Made by a program: the position numbers and the translations under genes
Origin: Persicaria tinctoria
Lineage: Eukaryota; Streptophyta; Magnoliopsida; Caryophyllales; Polygonaceae
Reading direction: 5' to 3'
NCBI GenBank assembly: GCA_037127255.1
Contig: JBANSL010000019.1
Span: 18,375,001-18,439,000, forward strand
DNA: 64,000 bases
The notes under the pieces: generated by a model
The model's database searches: none
What the model saw: the letters and a program-made list of their open reading frames with translations, nothing else
Told to the model about the DNA's origin: nothing
Part shown: piece by piece, positions 33,065-44,929 of the stretch
Layout: each line of letters starts with the position of its first letter
Position numbering within the stretch: the stretch's first letter is position 1

Positions 33065-33547
33065 TGTGTGTACAGTACCAATGTTATCAGATTTTTCATC
33101 TAATATTAACGCATTTTTGTTATGAAACTGGAACCCTAAAAGTAGGGGAGCATAGACCCTAGAGGGGCTAAACTTGACCAAACGAATAATTCGATGTACA
33201 ATACTATAATGGCATCACATTTGTCATCTAATATTAACGCATTTTTGTTACAATAATAACCCTAAGTAGATGAAATTTGATGTAAAGTTTTCTTTGTAAT
33301 ACTTAATTGTCAGACTACATCAACTTGCAAAAATATCAAAACAAAGGGGAACAGTTGAGACATTCATACTTAACATCCAAAATAGTAAGACCCTCTATAG
33401 CCATCATCTCTCTCTATACGCATCCATATACTTGTCTGAAATAGCTTCAATACCACCATGAAATGCAAGACCCTCGATATATTTGATGATATACATACCA
33501 CAACTTCCACTACAATTGAATAGAAGGATAATAAAAATTACATTATA

Positions 33548-34290
33548 GCTAAATGAGATATAAATTCCATTTGTCACCAAAACAGAATATATAACTCTAC
33601 CAATTGTCACAAATCTAAAAAAAAAAGAACAAAATAACAACATAAATTCCATTTGTCACCAAAATAGAATATATAACTCTACCAATTACCAATGACCTCT
33701 TGCCCTAGTGGTAAGAGTGAGGTGCTTCCTTGTGCCTCACTACCATGAGGTCAAGGGTTCAAATCCCACTAGGAGCAATTTGTGCTTGAGTGGGTACGCA
33801 TGCCCTTGTTTGCCTTGGCATGGGTTAGCCTGTCTTGCGGCTTGCCGCTTGGCTTACCCGGCTCGAGGGCTTTGCAGGCTAGTGCTCGGCCCGTGGAGGA
33901 CTAGTCAATAACCTCGGAACCTCCACGTCAATAAAAAATAAATAAATAAATAAATATAACTCTACCAATTGTCACCAATCTAAAAATAACAACATAAATT
34001 CCATTTGTCACCAAAACATAATATATAACTCTACCAATTATCACCAATCTAAAAATAACAACATAAATTCCATTTGTCAGCAAAACAGAATATATAACTC
34101 TACCAATTGTCACCGATCTAAAAATAACAACATAAATTTCATTTGTCACCAAAACAGAATATATAACTCTACCAATTATCACCAATCTTAAAAGAACAAC
34201 ATAAATTCCATTTGTCACCAAAACATAATATATAACTCTACCAATTGTCACCAATCTAAAAATAACCACATAAATTCCATTTGTCACCAT
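33548..34290. repeat. 69-bp tandem array interrupted by a SINE
   Basis: About seven units of 69 bp, each with ATAAATTCCATTTGTCACC, AGAATATATAACTCTACC and AATTGTCACCAATCTAAAAA. Two lie left of the SINE and five right of it. On the minus strand the units make a 23-residue repeating frame, considered non-coding. Confidence 0.8.
33688..33953 (+). mobile_element. tRNA-derived SINE with target-site duplication
   Basis: 266-bp insertion in the 69-bp array. It begins ACCAATGACCTCTTGCCC, has a Pol III A-box-like GCCCTAGTGGTAAGAG near 33703 and a good B box GGTTCAAATCC at 33756-33766, and ends in AAAAAATAAATAAATAAAT. The 17-bp ATATAACTCTACCAATT at 33671-33687 is repeated at 33954-33970. The host repeat unit holds this sequence only once, so the duplication is real. 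Confidence 0.8.
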
Positions 34291-35436
34291 ACAATGAAGC
34301 AAACCCCTGATAGTCTCATTTAAATTGATGATATAGAATCAAGCTAAATATTAATTGTCACCAAACAAACAATTGTCACCAAAACAAACAAGCAATGATA
34401 AACACTTGAAATAGAACAACATATAAAGTAAGAACGAATTAGATTCATCAATATGAAACACTAACCTGGATTATCCATTTGAAGTAGATAGAAACGCACA
34501 AACCCTATAAAAACACAAACAAATTGTCATCAGAGCAATGTATTCACACAAAAATCCGCATTTGTTGTCCCAAATCATAAAATTAACATGTCGAAATGAT
34601 CAGATTTTCCTCGTGTCAGTTGTTGGTGACAATGGTTAGTGACGAGGTAAATGACAACCACCACGATATTGTAACCTTAAAAAACTGTCATCAAAATATA
34701 TATTGTCACCTTAAAAAACTGTCATCAAAATATATAGTATATAACCAAGACATTGTCACCAAGATATTGTCACCACGATCTGGCAGTGTAGAGGCCGGAT
34801 CTGGTAGTTCCGGCAGAGAGGAGGCCTGTGGGGGCGGTGGCTCGCCTGGAACTATAGTCATTAGCTATAGATCTGACCAAAAAGCAATCAGCGGTGCCAT
34901 TGTGGATCTACTACTTCTTCTTTTTGTTTTCCCTTTTTTTTTATGAGAGACAAAGTGGAAGATCTAGAGATCTGAGGCTATGGGCGAACACCATCCGGTA
35001 GCTCTTTGCTACACTGAACTCGGATCTGAACAAAAGCAATAGGGGAGGATGTTTCGCTCCAGCAGAAAACGAAAGTGACAGGGGAGTATCGTGGTAGATG
35101 GAAGGTGGATGAGGATTTTTTATGAGAGATGTAGAGAGGTGGATAGACAATGGTGGCCATAAGACCATGCGATAGCCATGGATTCCATGAAAACTACCTA
35201 TTTCCAGAGATTTCAATGTGAAAGGCCTATTAAGGGAAAGGGAGAAGCAAGCAAGAGTGCACTCTCTAACTTTCCACTTTAACCTAATTATTTCCAGGAG
35301 GAATGAGAAGGGAGTAGCTAAAATATAATGAGGGTATTGTGGGTATTATGAAAATATTATGGACACTCTCTAAATTATTAAATAAAAATGGACATTTACT
35401 TAATTAAGCATTCTAAATTGACATTTCACCAAATTA

Positions 35437-36427
35437 TTCCTATTTTTTGTTTGTATATCTATGCAAATTGGCCTTTAATTTTTAATAAAAAGATTTATAA
35501 AAAAAATGGTTTGATTTGACCTAAGATTTTTTTTGAAAAAAATTATATCTATCTTCTTAAACAAAACAATTTTTTATCTACGTGTAATTTCTCTTATATC
35601 CTCTCTTTTTCTATTGGTTTTTTCTTTTATTACTTTGTTCTTCTTTCCTCTATTTTTAGAAAGCAATCACATTTTTTCATCCGTGGAAACCCTATGTAAA
35701 ATAAAAGAATATTATATGTAACATAATGTGAGAATACGAAAATAGAGCAACACATTACATTTTTTTAAGAAGTTAGAAACTTTATATATATTTAAAAATT
35801 AATTAATAAAAGTTAATATTTTATATAATTTGAACTCTCTTGTCAAAAATAAAACAATCCATATTTTGAGACAGATGGATTTGTCCTTGGACGTTAAAGG
35901 AAAATAGAACCTCTAGAGATTAAATTTTTAAAAAAAAAAAAAAAAAAAGATATGATCATCTCGTTTATTTCCCATTAGTATTAGCATTCAGTCTCCCGTC
36001 CCAAGCAACAATTCCATTGGATGATAGGATTACAATTTATTCTAATCTGGACAATACAGTGCGTAGATATCAACCAGTTCAGCTGTACCTGTTTATCAGC
36101 TTCATCTGTGATCTGTCGCATTGCTAAAGAGAGTTCTGAATGTCTAAAATCTACGGAACAAGAACATTTCTAAACACACACAGCACCTGATCGAGCCAAA
36201 TTTGACTGACTCGGCCGCATACATCTTTTATTCTTTGCTTAATAGATCCATCATGCAATATAAACCAATAACAGGGAAGAAGCCAACGCTTCTCACAATG
36301 CCCAATTGCCTATATGCAAAACATGTGGCTCATTGGTCATTCAACAAATGCACCTCAATGCGTGGCTACCTGCTTCGTGCACAGCTCTCTGTTGGCTTTG
36401 AAATTCTCCACAACAATGCAATTGGCT
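35437..36427. other. AT-rich intergenic DNA and thioesterase 3' UTR
   Basis: No gene. Includes an A-run at 35933-35949 and, from about 36000, the probable 3' UTR of the minus-strand thioesterase gene. Confidence 0.45.
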
Positions 36428-37600
36428 TCAAAGTTTGCTCGCGTGTTTACAGAACAACTGGTGTCGGCCTTCAGCTACGATCTCCCCAGTGTCTTTTGCT
36501 ATTATGACATGGATATCAACAATGTTACCCTTCTTCCCCATAAGTTTTGCAGTCACCTCGAGCTCATCCTGGCATGGACATCATTTAAAGATCAACGCCT
36601 CCTCAGCAAAATAGAATAAAATCGCAAGATCCTGAACCACGTGCCTTGTAAAGCCCCAAAAGTCCCCAAGTCAAGTAAGGATTATGTAACACTGCAAGAT
36701 TTCAACAAGGATCACAAGTTCGACAAGGTTCGGGTAAGGGTCTGAGTCCGGAAAGCACAAACATTGGGGTGTGAATCGTGTGATATCCACAGAAGAAAAT
36801 GTTTTGAAGACATTGTCACAGAACTTCCAACAGCTGATTACTTCATGAGAAATTCACATTGAAGATGCAAAATTCAATCATACTTGTAGTCACAAATGCA
36901 TGAAAGATGTACTGAAACATGCCTGGAGATATCCCCAAAGACATGCCAAACACATTAGAGTAGACTGAGTAGTTATATTAAAATGAAGAGGATCACTTAC
37001 ATCGACTTTAGCAGCCGCCATGTAAGAGACGGACATGTTGACGGAGACACTCATGGGCAGGCCTTGTCTGTAAATCAAAGAAGCACCAATTTCATCAACA
37101 AGACCTACAATCGCGCCCGATGCCAAATTCCCATCCCTATCCTGAAAATCAAATCCGATTCAAATTGCATAGTTGCTCTAATTCCAGCGAAGATGATCGA
37201 AATTGAGTGCGAAAGATGCTTCCAGCGAAGATGAAAACATGTAAATCCCTAATTCCTGGCAGTCATGGGGAACTGAGTTTACCATTCAACGACCCAAATT
37301 CAAATGGATGGAAAGGAATATATGCTAACAGTAAAATCAAAGCAAATAGATCTGAACCTATTGAAAGAGGAAGGGTGGAGGGATGCGTACGATGAGGCGT
37401 GGGGGAACCTTGAGAGAGCAGACGATAAGGTGAGGTTTGACTCGGAGGACACGGAGGCCACGAGTGGAGAAATCCTCGTAGAAAGACATCTGGGCGTGAG
37501 GGAGGTGAGGATTAACCTTGAGGAGGTCCACTTTCATGGAATCGTCCGGCGTCAAATCAAACAGGGTTTTGGCTCTCTCCATAGAATCAGTGGTACTCAT
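36428..37600 (-). CDS. Hotdog-fold acyl-CoA thioesterase-like protein, copy 1 (three exons)
   Basis: Exons 37600-37391, 37141-37001 and 36568-36428 (GT-AG, in phase) give about 163 residues. Order of motifs: MERAKTLFDLTPDDSMKVD, SFYEDFSTRGLRV, KVPPRL, then DRDGNLASGAIVGLVDEIGA, the central helix of the 4HBT hotdog fold with the Asn/Gly/Asp-Glu signature, SVNMSVSYMAAAK, DELEVTAKLMGKKG and EIVAEGRHQLF. This is the plant ACOT13-like thioesterase family, which hydrolyses acyl-CoA esters (family knowledge). Length fits the family. An in-frame ATG at 37663 lies upstream; I chose 37600 because MSTTDSMERAK aligns with copy 2. It ends SKL, a peroxisomal targeting signal 1. Confidence 0.85.
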
Positions 37601-39630
37601 CTTCAACCCCTCAAAACTCACCTGCTGTTTCAATCCCTTCCTCCTATTAGTCCTATAAGACATACATGACTCATCACACAGCGGCCGACAATCAATCTCA
37701 TCCCAAATCTTTCTATATTAGTAAAAGAAGTTGTTGTTGTTTTTTTTACGTAAAAGAGGTTGAATAAATGAAAAATATTTAATAATTTTTTTTCTTTAAA
37801 AAAATTCATCACTTGAGTAAAAATAATCTTTATAAGAAGTTTAAAAGTCTAATATTACATTATTTAATTAATTATTTGAGTAATATTTTAAAAGTGAAAA
37901 TCAATTATCATTTTTAAAATCAACACTTGAGTAAATATAATATACAATGAAAATATCAAATTAAATTATATTAATAAGCTTCATCAAATACTTTTAAATT
38001 ATAAATTTTCAAAAATAGACCCCATATTTAAAAATAATTTATTATATACAATAATATATTTTAAAATATCTAATACTATAAATTTTCATTGGTGGATAAA
38101 TAAGTACTTCGTAAAACAGTAAGATGCATGCTCTACCATAATTTCAGTTTCCGACAAGAAAAAAATAGTGTATAGAAAAGTAAAAATAAAAATAAAATAT
38201 TTTTAGTATAATCTAGATGGAAAATCAAAACCTTGCATACTTAATTTAAGAAATAACTAAAATATGAAATGAAAAAAAATCTTTAAAAATTCAAATAGGT
38301 TAGACAGAGTTTCTATTTAATTAAGTTTTAATTTTGTGTTGTTTTTATTCGAATTAATACATGAATGTATAAACTCATCGATACAAAAGTCGATAATCCC
38401 GTGCATAGCTCGGGGTAGTCCACTAGCAAGTATGAAAAAGAGGGTTTTAAGGAAATTTATTGAAGGCTACCCGCTAAATATGAGTTTTTTTATATCTAAA
38501 CATCCATTTAATATTGAAATTATATAAACTCTCCCATTAAATGGGACTCGTGGACACGTGCGTACATCCTAACTCTGATACCCCCAAATTCCGAACCTCT
38601 AGGGAAACGTATCAGAAACGTTTCTCAAAGGTTAGAAATTTCGATCGTTTCGTTGACCAGATAAGTCAGAAACCTTGACCATTTCCGTTTGGTCAGAAAC
38701 ATTTCTGCCTTGCCAGGTGGCATTTCCACTAATTTTATAATTAAAAAATAAATAAAAGATCAAACTCTAAATCCCCCCTTCCTCCTGTCTGAAACTCTCG
38801 TTTCCTTCTAGCATTGTTGCCTCCTTCTGCTCCATTTTTGGTCTTCCCTCATCTCTCTCTCTCTCTCTCTCGATCTCGATAAGCTCTCACTTGCTCAATG
38901 CTCTCTCCCTCTCGACTCTCACTATGTCATCCTCAAATACGAGTAGCGATCCTAGCGGAAGTTATGGTGTTAAACAAAGCCAACAAATTGACTTTGCAGC
39001 GGATGGAGTCGAAGAAGAGTAAGAACATTTAAAATGTTTGACATGCTTGTATTCATTTCTATTAAGGAGTAATGACACTGTTTATCACGGTATTGAACAT
39101 TTTATTTTGTAGCCTAATGTTGCATTCTATGCGTATGAAAATTGGTGATATGTTTATTGTTCTAATTTAGACCTTTAAATGAACATATATTATATTTATG
39201 TTGTCGTTTCCCCGTTTCCGTTTCCGTGTAACATAACATCCTAAAACCAATTGACAATTGGAGGTGTAACCGACTATCTTATATACTTGTTTGTTCATAT
39301 TTTTAACTTATTTGCTTTCTACACGGTCAAAATATCGTCAAATACACAGTGGTTGCTACGGTTTTAACATAACATCCTAAAGCCAATTGACAAGGTATTT
39401 TTTAACCCATTTTATTAGTTTTTTTTAGATAATTTCCTACGATTTCTGAAACTGTACCCGACATCGTTTATTATGCAAGATGTGTTAATAGTAAACCCGT
39501 TTTTTAAAACTATGATTTTGAACAATTTTGTTTGCAAGAGTGTAAGTGTATACATATGAATCACCATCTGGCTTTGGACATCTCCAGGTGAACTAATTAA
39601 GAAATCACAAGCTGGCCGATTCCTTCCATT
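37601..39630. other. Intergenic region with possible hAT-like remnant
   Basis: 37700-38530 is AT-rich with no gene. At 38590-38720 short GAAACGTTTC and CAGAAAC motifs repeat. A CT microsatellite lies at 38857-38874. An ATG at 38923 opens a short frame MSSSNTSSDPSGSYG that stops after 33 codons. CCCGTTTCCGTTTCCGTG follows at 39208. This mix suggests the end and first exon of a hAT-like element, but no transposase domain is seen. Confidence 0.3.
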
Positions 39631-39650
39631 TGTGAATTCAATTCAACCAA

Positions 39651-40245
39651 CAACAACAACAACTGACTATATCCCGCCAAAGCCGGGTCTGGGGGTCAGG
39701 ATGTACACACTCATTCCCCGAACAAGTCGAAAAAGTGTTTCCGAAAGACCCAAAATAATAGGATACTAGAATTACGAGAGAGCATGACTCATACACGGAA
39801 AGCAGAATCATAAACGACGCACGGGGAAGATAAAAATGAAGCAAGGGCAAAAGGACAAAACATCAAAGCCCAAGACACTATCCATCTGCAGCCCGAATGC
39901 ATCTCCTCCAGTGGTCCCTGACTGAAGTCAAATCTTCCGACATGTTTGGAAGGTTGAGATCCTTACGAATAACCTCCATTCAACTCTTCCATGGTCTACC
40001 TCTCTCTCTACGGATATCTCCAAGATCCAAACTCTCACACCTGCGAACCGAAGCCGAAGACGGTCCCCTACACACGTGCCCAAACAAACGCAATCTACCC
40101 TCCCGCAGCTTGTCCACTATACTCACAACTCCAACCTTGCTCCTAATGTCTTCGTCTCTGATTTTGTCCACTCTTGTGTGTCCACTCATCTAGCGCAACA
40201 TTCTCATCTCAGCCACTGACAACTTATGTTCGTTGTTGGCCAGCT
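39651..40245 (-). mobile_element. 5'-truncated RTE-type LINE with 20-bp target duplication
   Basis: The minus strand carries the C terminus of an RTE-class LINE polyprotein (MSGHTRVDKIRDEDIRSKV, LREGRLRLFGHVCRG, RRERGRPWKSW) and ends in a (GTT)n-type tail at 39651-39663, as in RTE elements. TGTGAATTCAATTCAACCAA occurs at 39631-39650 and again at 40246-40265. It lies in the 3' flank of thioesterase copy 2. Confidence 0.8.
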
Positions 40246-40528
40246 TGTGAATTCAATTCAACCAAAATTTGAAAATCCATGTGGAAAAGCGTTGTTTCAT
40301 ACTAATGTGTGTAATCTCTCACAGAGTATTTACCAGTCCTGATCTCTCAAAGTAGTTTGTGTTTGTGGTACAACAAACAAGCTCTCTTTGTGCAAATACT
40401 GGGTAGCTTCTTAATCAGTTAAACATGGTGGAGCTCTTACACTACAGCCAACAAGAGCACTTCAAACGCATAGTAGCCGACTGTGTATACATCCTCTCCG
40501 TTGGCCACAGAATGACAGAGAATCAGTT

Positions 40529-42703
40529 TCAAAGTTTGCTTGCTTGTTTACAGAGCAACTGGGTTCGCCCTTCAGCAACAATCTCTCCATTGTCCTTCAC
40601 TATGACTACGTGGGTATCCACAATGTCGCCCTTCTTCCCCATAAGCTTTGCTGTCACCTCCAGCTCATCCTGCCACGCAACAAGGTAACAGCTTACAAGA
40701 GCCTAAACCCTAGGCGTTTTACTTATTACACCACCAAAAAGGCAAAAACTCATCCTCAACACTGCAGTAGAGGGGGCTCGAGGCTGAAGCCCGAAATATC
40801 GGGGAAAAAAAAGACGCTTTTAGACCATCCGCAACCATGGGGAAATCTCTTTCACCTTTTTTTTCCAATCTTCCTATCACAATTTTACAACTCATTTATT
40901 TTTTTGTTTAAAATAATTTTCACTTTTTCTACCTCTTTCTAAAAGTTTTCCTCTACAACCATGGGAAACCTCTTTTACTTCTTTTCAAATTTATTTTCAC
41001 CTTTTCTTTTCCTTTATATCTTTCCATTTATTATATGTGTATCATTATATATTATTGTGAGTTATTTTTATTTATAATGTTATAAATAAATAAAAATAGC
41101 AAGTAGTTAATATAAATATATTTTTATTACATCTAGATTAAAATAAAAAAAAATAAAAACATATTTTTATTATGAACAACAACTTCTTCGTTCTCTTGTA
41201 CTTGATGGACTTGCCTTGCATCTTCGGTTGGACTTCAAGTGGCACTCTCTTGAACACCCGGAGAATGCTCAAAATGTTGTTGGTTTGGAAAAAAAAAAAG
41301 AAGAGGATTGTACACATTGATAGGATTATGTGGGATTTAATTTGGATATTCAGGTGTTGAATAATTATTAAACATTTGCAACATCACTTGAAATTGATGA
41401 TTTTTTAGAAGATTTGGATCAAAAGACATATTTGGAATGGATGGAGTATTTGGATATATTATTGTGATCCATGGTTAAGAAAATATGTGCAACTACAATA
41501 GATCAAGATGGGATTATATATAAGATAAAATTGGGCTCATATTATAGAAAAAAATAAAATTAAACCAATGGAATATTTTATTTTAAAAAATAATGAAATA
41601 TAAATATATTTTTATTTCATTTTAAATCTTATTACAACTAATAAATCTAAATGTAAAATATATCAACATACTTTATCATAAAAAAAAAATTAGAAAAGGG
41701 AAGAGGTTACCTTTTTCTACCAAGGTAACCCCTTCCCACCTCTTACCTTAAGGTAAATGTCACAACCATGGGCTTACCTTTTAGTAACCTTAAGGTTGCT
41801 AAAACCCATGGTTGCTCATGCTCTTAAGGTGAATCTTTATTATCTTAAAGTCATGGTTCAAATCTTTTTGTATTTAAAAAAAAACCATTTTTTTTGATAT
41901 ATATTTCCATTTTATGATAATTTTTATTTTTTTAAAAAAATTTATATTAAAAATGACTATTTTAAAAGATTTCCATTTTTATACATAAAAAAAAAAAATA
42001 ACCCCCTAAATTTTTTTAGGGGGCTAATTGCTACAGCAAAGACAAAATTGCAACAGCAAAGAAATTGCTTACGCCTAGTTTTGCAGCCGCCATGAAAGAG
42101 ACGGATAGGTTGACAGAGAAGTTCATGTTCTGAACTTGTGTTTGTGTGAAGAGTGAAGAAGCCCCAATATTATCAACCAAAGTTGCAATTGCACCGGACG
42201 ATAAATTCCCATCCCTATCCTGCAACACAAAGAATCAATTATAAACATGACATGATGAAACCAACCAGCCCTGCCCTTGCAATTTGCAAATCCCAATGGA
42301 TCAATTCTAAAATCATAACCTCTGAGTTCAAGGAAGTAATAGTAATTGAGCATATGCAGATAACAAAGGTATAATTACGAAATGGAAATTTTATTTGAAT
42401 CTGATCAAATTGAACCCGATATAGAGATTGAAACACAAAAAACGTCCTTAAATTGAGGATGATAGATTGAACGAGGAAGGGTGGAGGCTTAATTACGATG
42501 AGGCGCGGAGGAACCTTGAGAGAGCAGATGATAAGACCAGGTTGGATTCGTCGGATTCGGATGCCAAGAAGAGAGAAATCTTCGAAGAAACTCATCTCCT
42601 TTTGAGGGGAGTGAGGATTGACCTTCACCTGTTCAACTTTCATGGCGTCATATGGAGAGAGCCCAACTATGCTCTTGGCTCTCTCCATACTATCCATGTT
42701 CAT
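40529..42703 (-). CDS. Hotdog-fold acyl-CoA thioesterase-like protein, copy 2 (three exons)
   Basis: Exons 42703-42497, 42219-42073 and 40669-40529 give about 164 residues in the same exon pattern as the gene at 36428-37600. Motifs: MERAKSIVGLSPYDAMKVEQ, SFFEDFSLLGIRIRRI, KVPPRL, DRDGNLSSGAIATLVDNIGA (hotdog helix, with Asn where copy 1 has Glu), FSVNLSVSFMAAAKLG, DELEVTAKLMGKKG and EIVAEGRTQLL. It ends SKL, a possible peroxisomal signal. The second intron is 1.4 kb against 0.43 kb in copy 1. The Glu-to-Asn change is in the helix that carries the active-site acid in many 4HBT enzymes, so activity could differ. Confidence 0.82.
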
Positions 42704-42830
42704 CTTCCCAACTTTCCTTAAGAGTTATCTTCCCAAAACAATGGAAAAATAAAAAATAAAAAAAAACAATTCATTGGGTTATTGGAAGAGAAAATGTCAC
42801 CAATATGTCAACGGTCAACCCTTCCATCCT
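42704..42830. promoter_or_regulatory. Upstream region of thioesterase copy 2
   Basis: Only about 130 bp separate the ATG from the first repeat tail at about 42836. Any core promoter must lie here or within the repeat. No TATA box was recognised. Confidence 0.3.
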
Positions 42831-42900
42831 TTTTTGTATTACCAGTAGGAAATAATTTGAGGGTTGGGCAGAGCCGACACCTCGAGAGGCTGGCCAAAGG
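42831..42900 (-). repeat. Retroposon 3'-end copy (GGAAATAATT...CCTCGAGAGGC family)
   Basis: T-run then GTAGGAAATAATTTGAGGG and CACCTCGAGAGGCTGGCC. Similar ends follow T-runs at 44331 and 51829. On the minus strand each reads as a retroposon end followed by poly(A). Confidence 0.5.
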
Positions 42901-42912
42901 TTTGTTTATAGG

Positions 42913-44330
42913 AAAATTTCTTTTGATACCCTGTATTTAGTGCAATTTCGGATGGTGTCTCAAAGGTTTTTTTTTTTTTTTTTTCCGTTTGGTACCCTCG
43001 AACTTTTGTAGAATTCCGGCATGTGTCCAAAGTTGAATGTAAAAGTTGTAGGTTGTTAAGTTGTCGTTAAGTATGATGATTTTAAACCAAATTAACTCAT
43101 TAACCTCTTTTAAATCAAATTCAACCCAATTTAACCCAATATAATATTTAATAAGTGGATTCAACCCAATATAATATTCAACCCAATTTCCCCCCTCCCC
43201 CAAAAAAAAAAATTCAACCCAATTTAACCTATTATGCCAAAGTTATTGAACCCTAAAACTAAATATTATATTGTTTAAATAAATACTAGTATAAGGCCCG
43301 TGCCTATGGCACGGTACGAAATCTTTTGATTGTATATTACAATGTAATGTTATACAAATATATATATATATATATGAAGCATCATCATTTCATGAAAGTG
43401 AGAAAAATAGTACTGTTTGATGTTTGTTTTTTTCAGTGTATTTTTTTTAAAGTTAAAAAATATATAAAATATTAAATTCACATATATTATTTGTTAATTT
43501 CCTAATCATTACTAATAGATATGAAATTATTAAAAAAATAAAAAAAAATTTATAAAAAAAATACTCCATAGTACTGTTTGAAGTTTGTCTTTTAGTGTAT
43601 TTTTTAAAAGTTAAAAACTATATAAAATATTGATTTCATATATATCATTTATTAATTTCCTAATCATTACTAATAGATATGAAATTATTAAAAAATAAAA
43701 TTAATAGTTCATAATTTATATAAAAAAATTGCTTCGGCAAAAAGCCATGCCAAAAGACATCTAAGGGGTGACAAAAGGCATCTAGCTTCATCTAAGCTAC
43801 ATCAAGTGAAAGGGTGGGGAATTGTGGGATGATAAAATTTTGTATCTTCGGCAAATAGTCATAGCAAATTAATTAGCCACAGCTATGCTACGGCAAGCAA
43901 CCCCTAATGAAATAAACACCACATTTGTCACGACAAGCTGACGTAGCTAAAGTGTGGGTGGAAAATTAAAAAAAAAAAAACCTACTTCTTAGCCCGGATT
44001 CTTCGGACCTAGGCTAAATAAATTCAACACAATTTAACCTATTATGCCAAAGTTATTGAACCCTAAAACTAAATATTATAATGTTTAAATAAATATTTCA
44101 ATTGGCATAATAGGTTAAATTGGGTTGAATTAGATTTAAAAGAGGTTAATGGGTTAATTAGGTTTAAAATCATCATACTTAACGGCAACTTAACAACCTA
44201 CAACTTTTACATTCAACTTTGGACACGGGCTGAAATTTTACAAAAGCTCGAGGGTACCAAACGGAAAAAAAAACATTTGGGACACCATCTGGAATTGCAC
44301 TAAACACAGGGGTACTAGACGAAATTTTTT
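42913..44330. mobile_element. Long-TIR element, probably Mutator-like foldback
   Basis: About 240 bp at 42913-43155 are returned inverted at 44090-44330 (for example GTCCAAAGTTGAATGTAAAA, TAAGTATGATGATTTTAAAC, CATTAACCTCTTTTAAATC). The inside contains two direct copies of TTATTGAACCCTAAAACTAA (about 43245 and 44056), a 161-bp tandem duplication (43408-43720) and no gene. The element is flanked by two copies of a retroposon end, which hides any target duplication. Confidence 0.55.
43408..43720. repeat. 161-bp tandem duplication
   Basis: TAGTACTGTTTGATGTTTG at 43408 restarts at 43569 and both copies run on to TAATAGATATGAAATTATTA. AT-rich, non-coding. Confidence 0.7.
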
Positions 44331-44599
44331 TTTTTTTTTTGTATTAGGAAATAATTCGAGGGCTTGGCAGACCCGGCACCTCGAGAGGCTAACCAAGTCG
44401 GCAAACGGCAATGATTGAGGAAGACAAAAGTTCGTGATTTCTTGTTCGAGATGCATTTCCGACGTGAAGAAAGAATCTTCGTTACTGTAATGATTTTTAT
44501 ATGGCCATTTGTCGTTACTATTCATAGGGTTATAAAATAAGAAAGAATTCAGGATATGGCAGCCGGATGCAACACATTGTAAAAAAGCATCCCGGCAAA

Positions 44600-44920
44600 G
44601 AAATCGAGGACCTCGATCATTAACCCCCCACTCAGATATCGACGAATATTTATCTACTAACTTTGACTTTGTTGATATTGAGGCGAGTGATTTCGACGTT
44701 TTGAAATTGTGAAGCCGCCTAGAAAGATTGTGACACCTTACTCTACAGGTAATTGTCTGTCAAATTCTTGGGGCACCATACTCGACCGTTGCGATTGAGC
44801 AACTTTTTAGTCGAAGCAGACAGATCTTAACGACCCACAGATCGTTTATACTCCCGGATAACCTAGAGATGCAAGTTCTAATAAGCGTTTGGAATCGGGC
44901 AGATGAAAGAACCCAGAGTG
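44600..44920 (+). pseudogene. hAT transposase C-terminal dimerisation fragment
   Basis: The plus frame reads ASDFDVLKL, then ILGAPYSTVAIEQLFSRSRQ and ILTTHRSFILPDNLEMQVLI, matching the hAT dimerisation domain (I-P-x-S-T-V-A-x-E-x-x-F-S-x-x-x-R-x-L ... R-S-x-L). Only this end of the gene is present and upstream frames carry stops. Confidence 0.7.
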
Positions 44921-44929
44921 GGGGGTCGG

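Larger units (their letters stand above)
31984..35436. mobile_element. TIR element filled with GGTGACAAT/ATTGTCACC repeats
   Basis: Ends form an imperfect inverted repeat of about 60 bp: AATTTGGTGAA at 31986, then ATTAAGTAAATGTCCA, and the same inverted at 35436-35375. Inside, plus-strand GGTGACAATT-type motifs fill 32170-32500 and their complement ATTGTCACCAA fills 32500-32880, so the left half can fold on itself. The rest holds three copies of a TTATCA-CATTTGTCATCTAATA block, a telomere-like palindrome, a 69-bp array and a SINE. No transposase gene is present. Confidence 0.5.

Noticed and set aside
33688..33790. A tRNA gene
   Set aside because: The A and B boxes are present, but the sequence does not fold into a full cloverleaf by eye and has a SINE body, tail and target duplication.
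33928..34302. 124-residue minus-strand repeat protein
   Set aside because: Product of the 69-bp array (23-residue period), same reason as above.
32160..34760. CRISPR-like array of ATTGTCACC repeats
   Set aside because: Repeats are short, irregularly spaced, in both directions and inside a plant TIR element; no cas genes.
38590..39240. Calling a full hAT element from GAAACGTTTC motifs
   Set aside because: Only short motifs and a 33-codon frame; no matching TIR or transposase. Kept only as a possible remnant.
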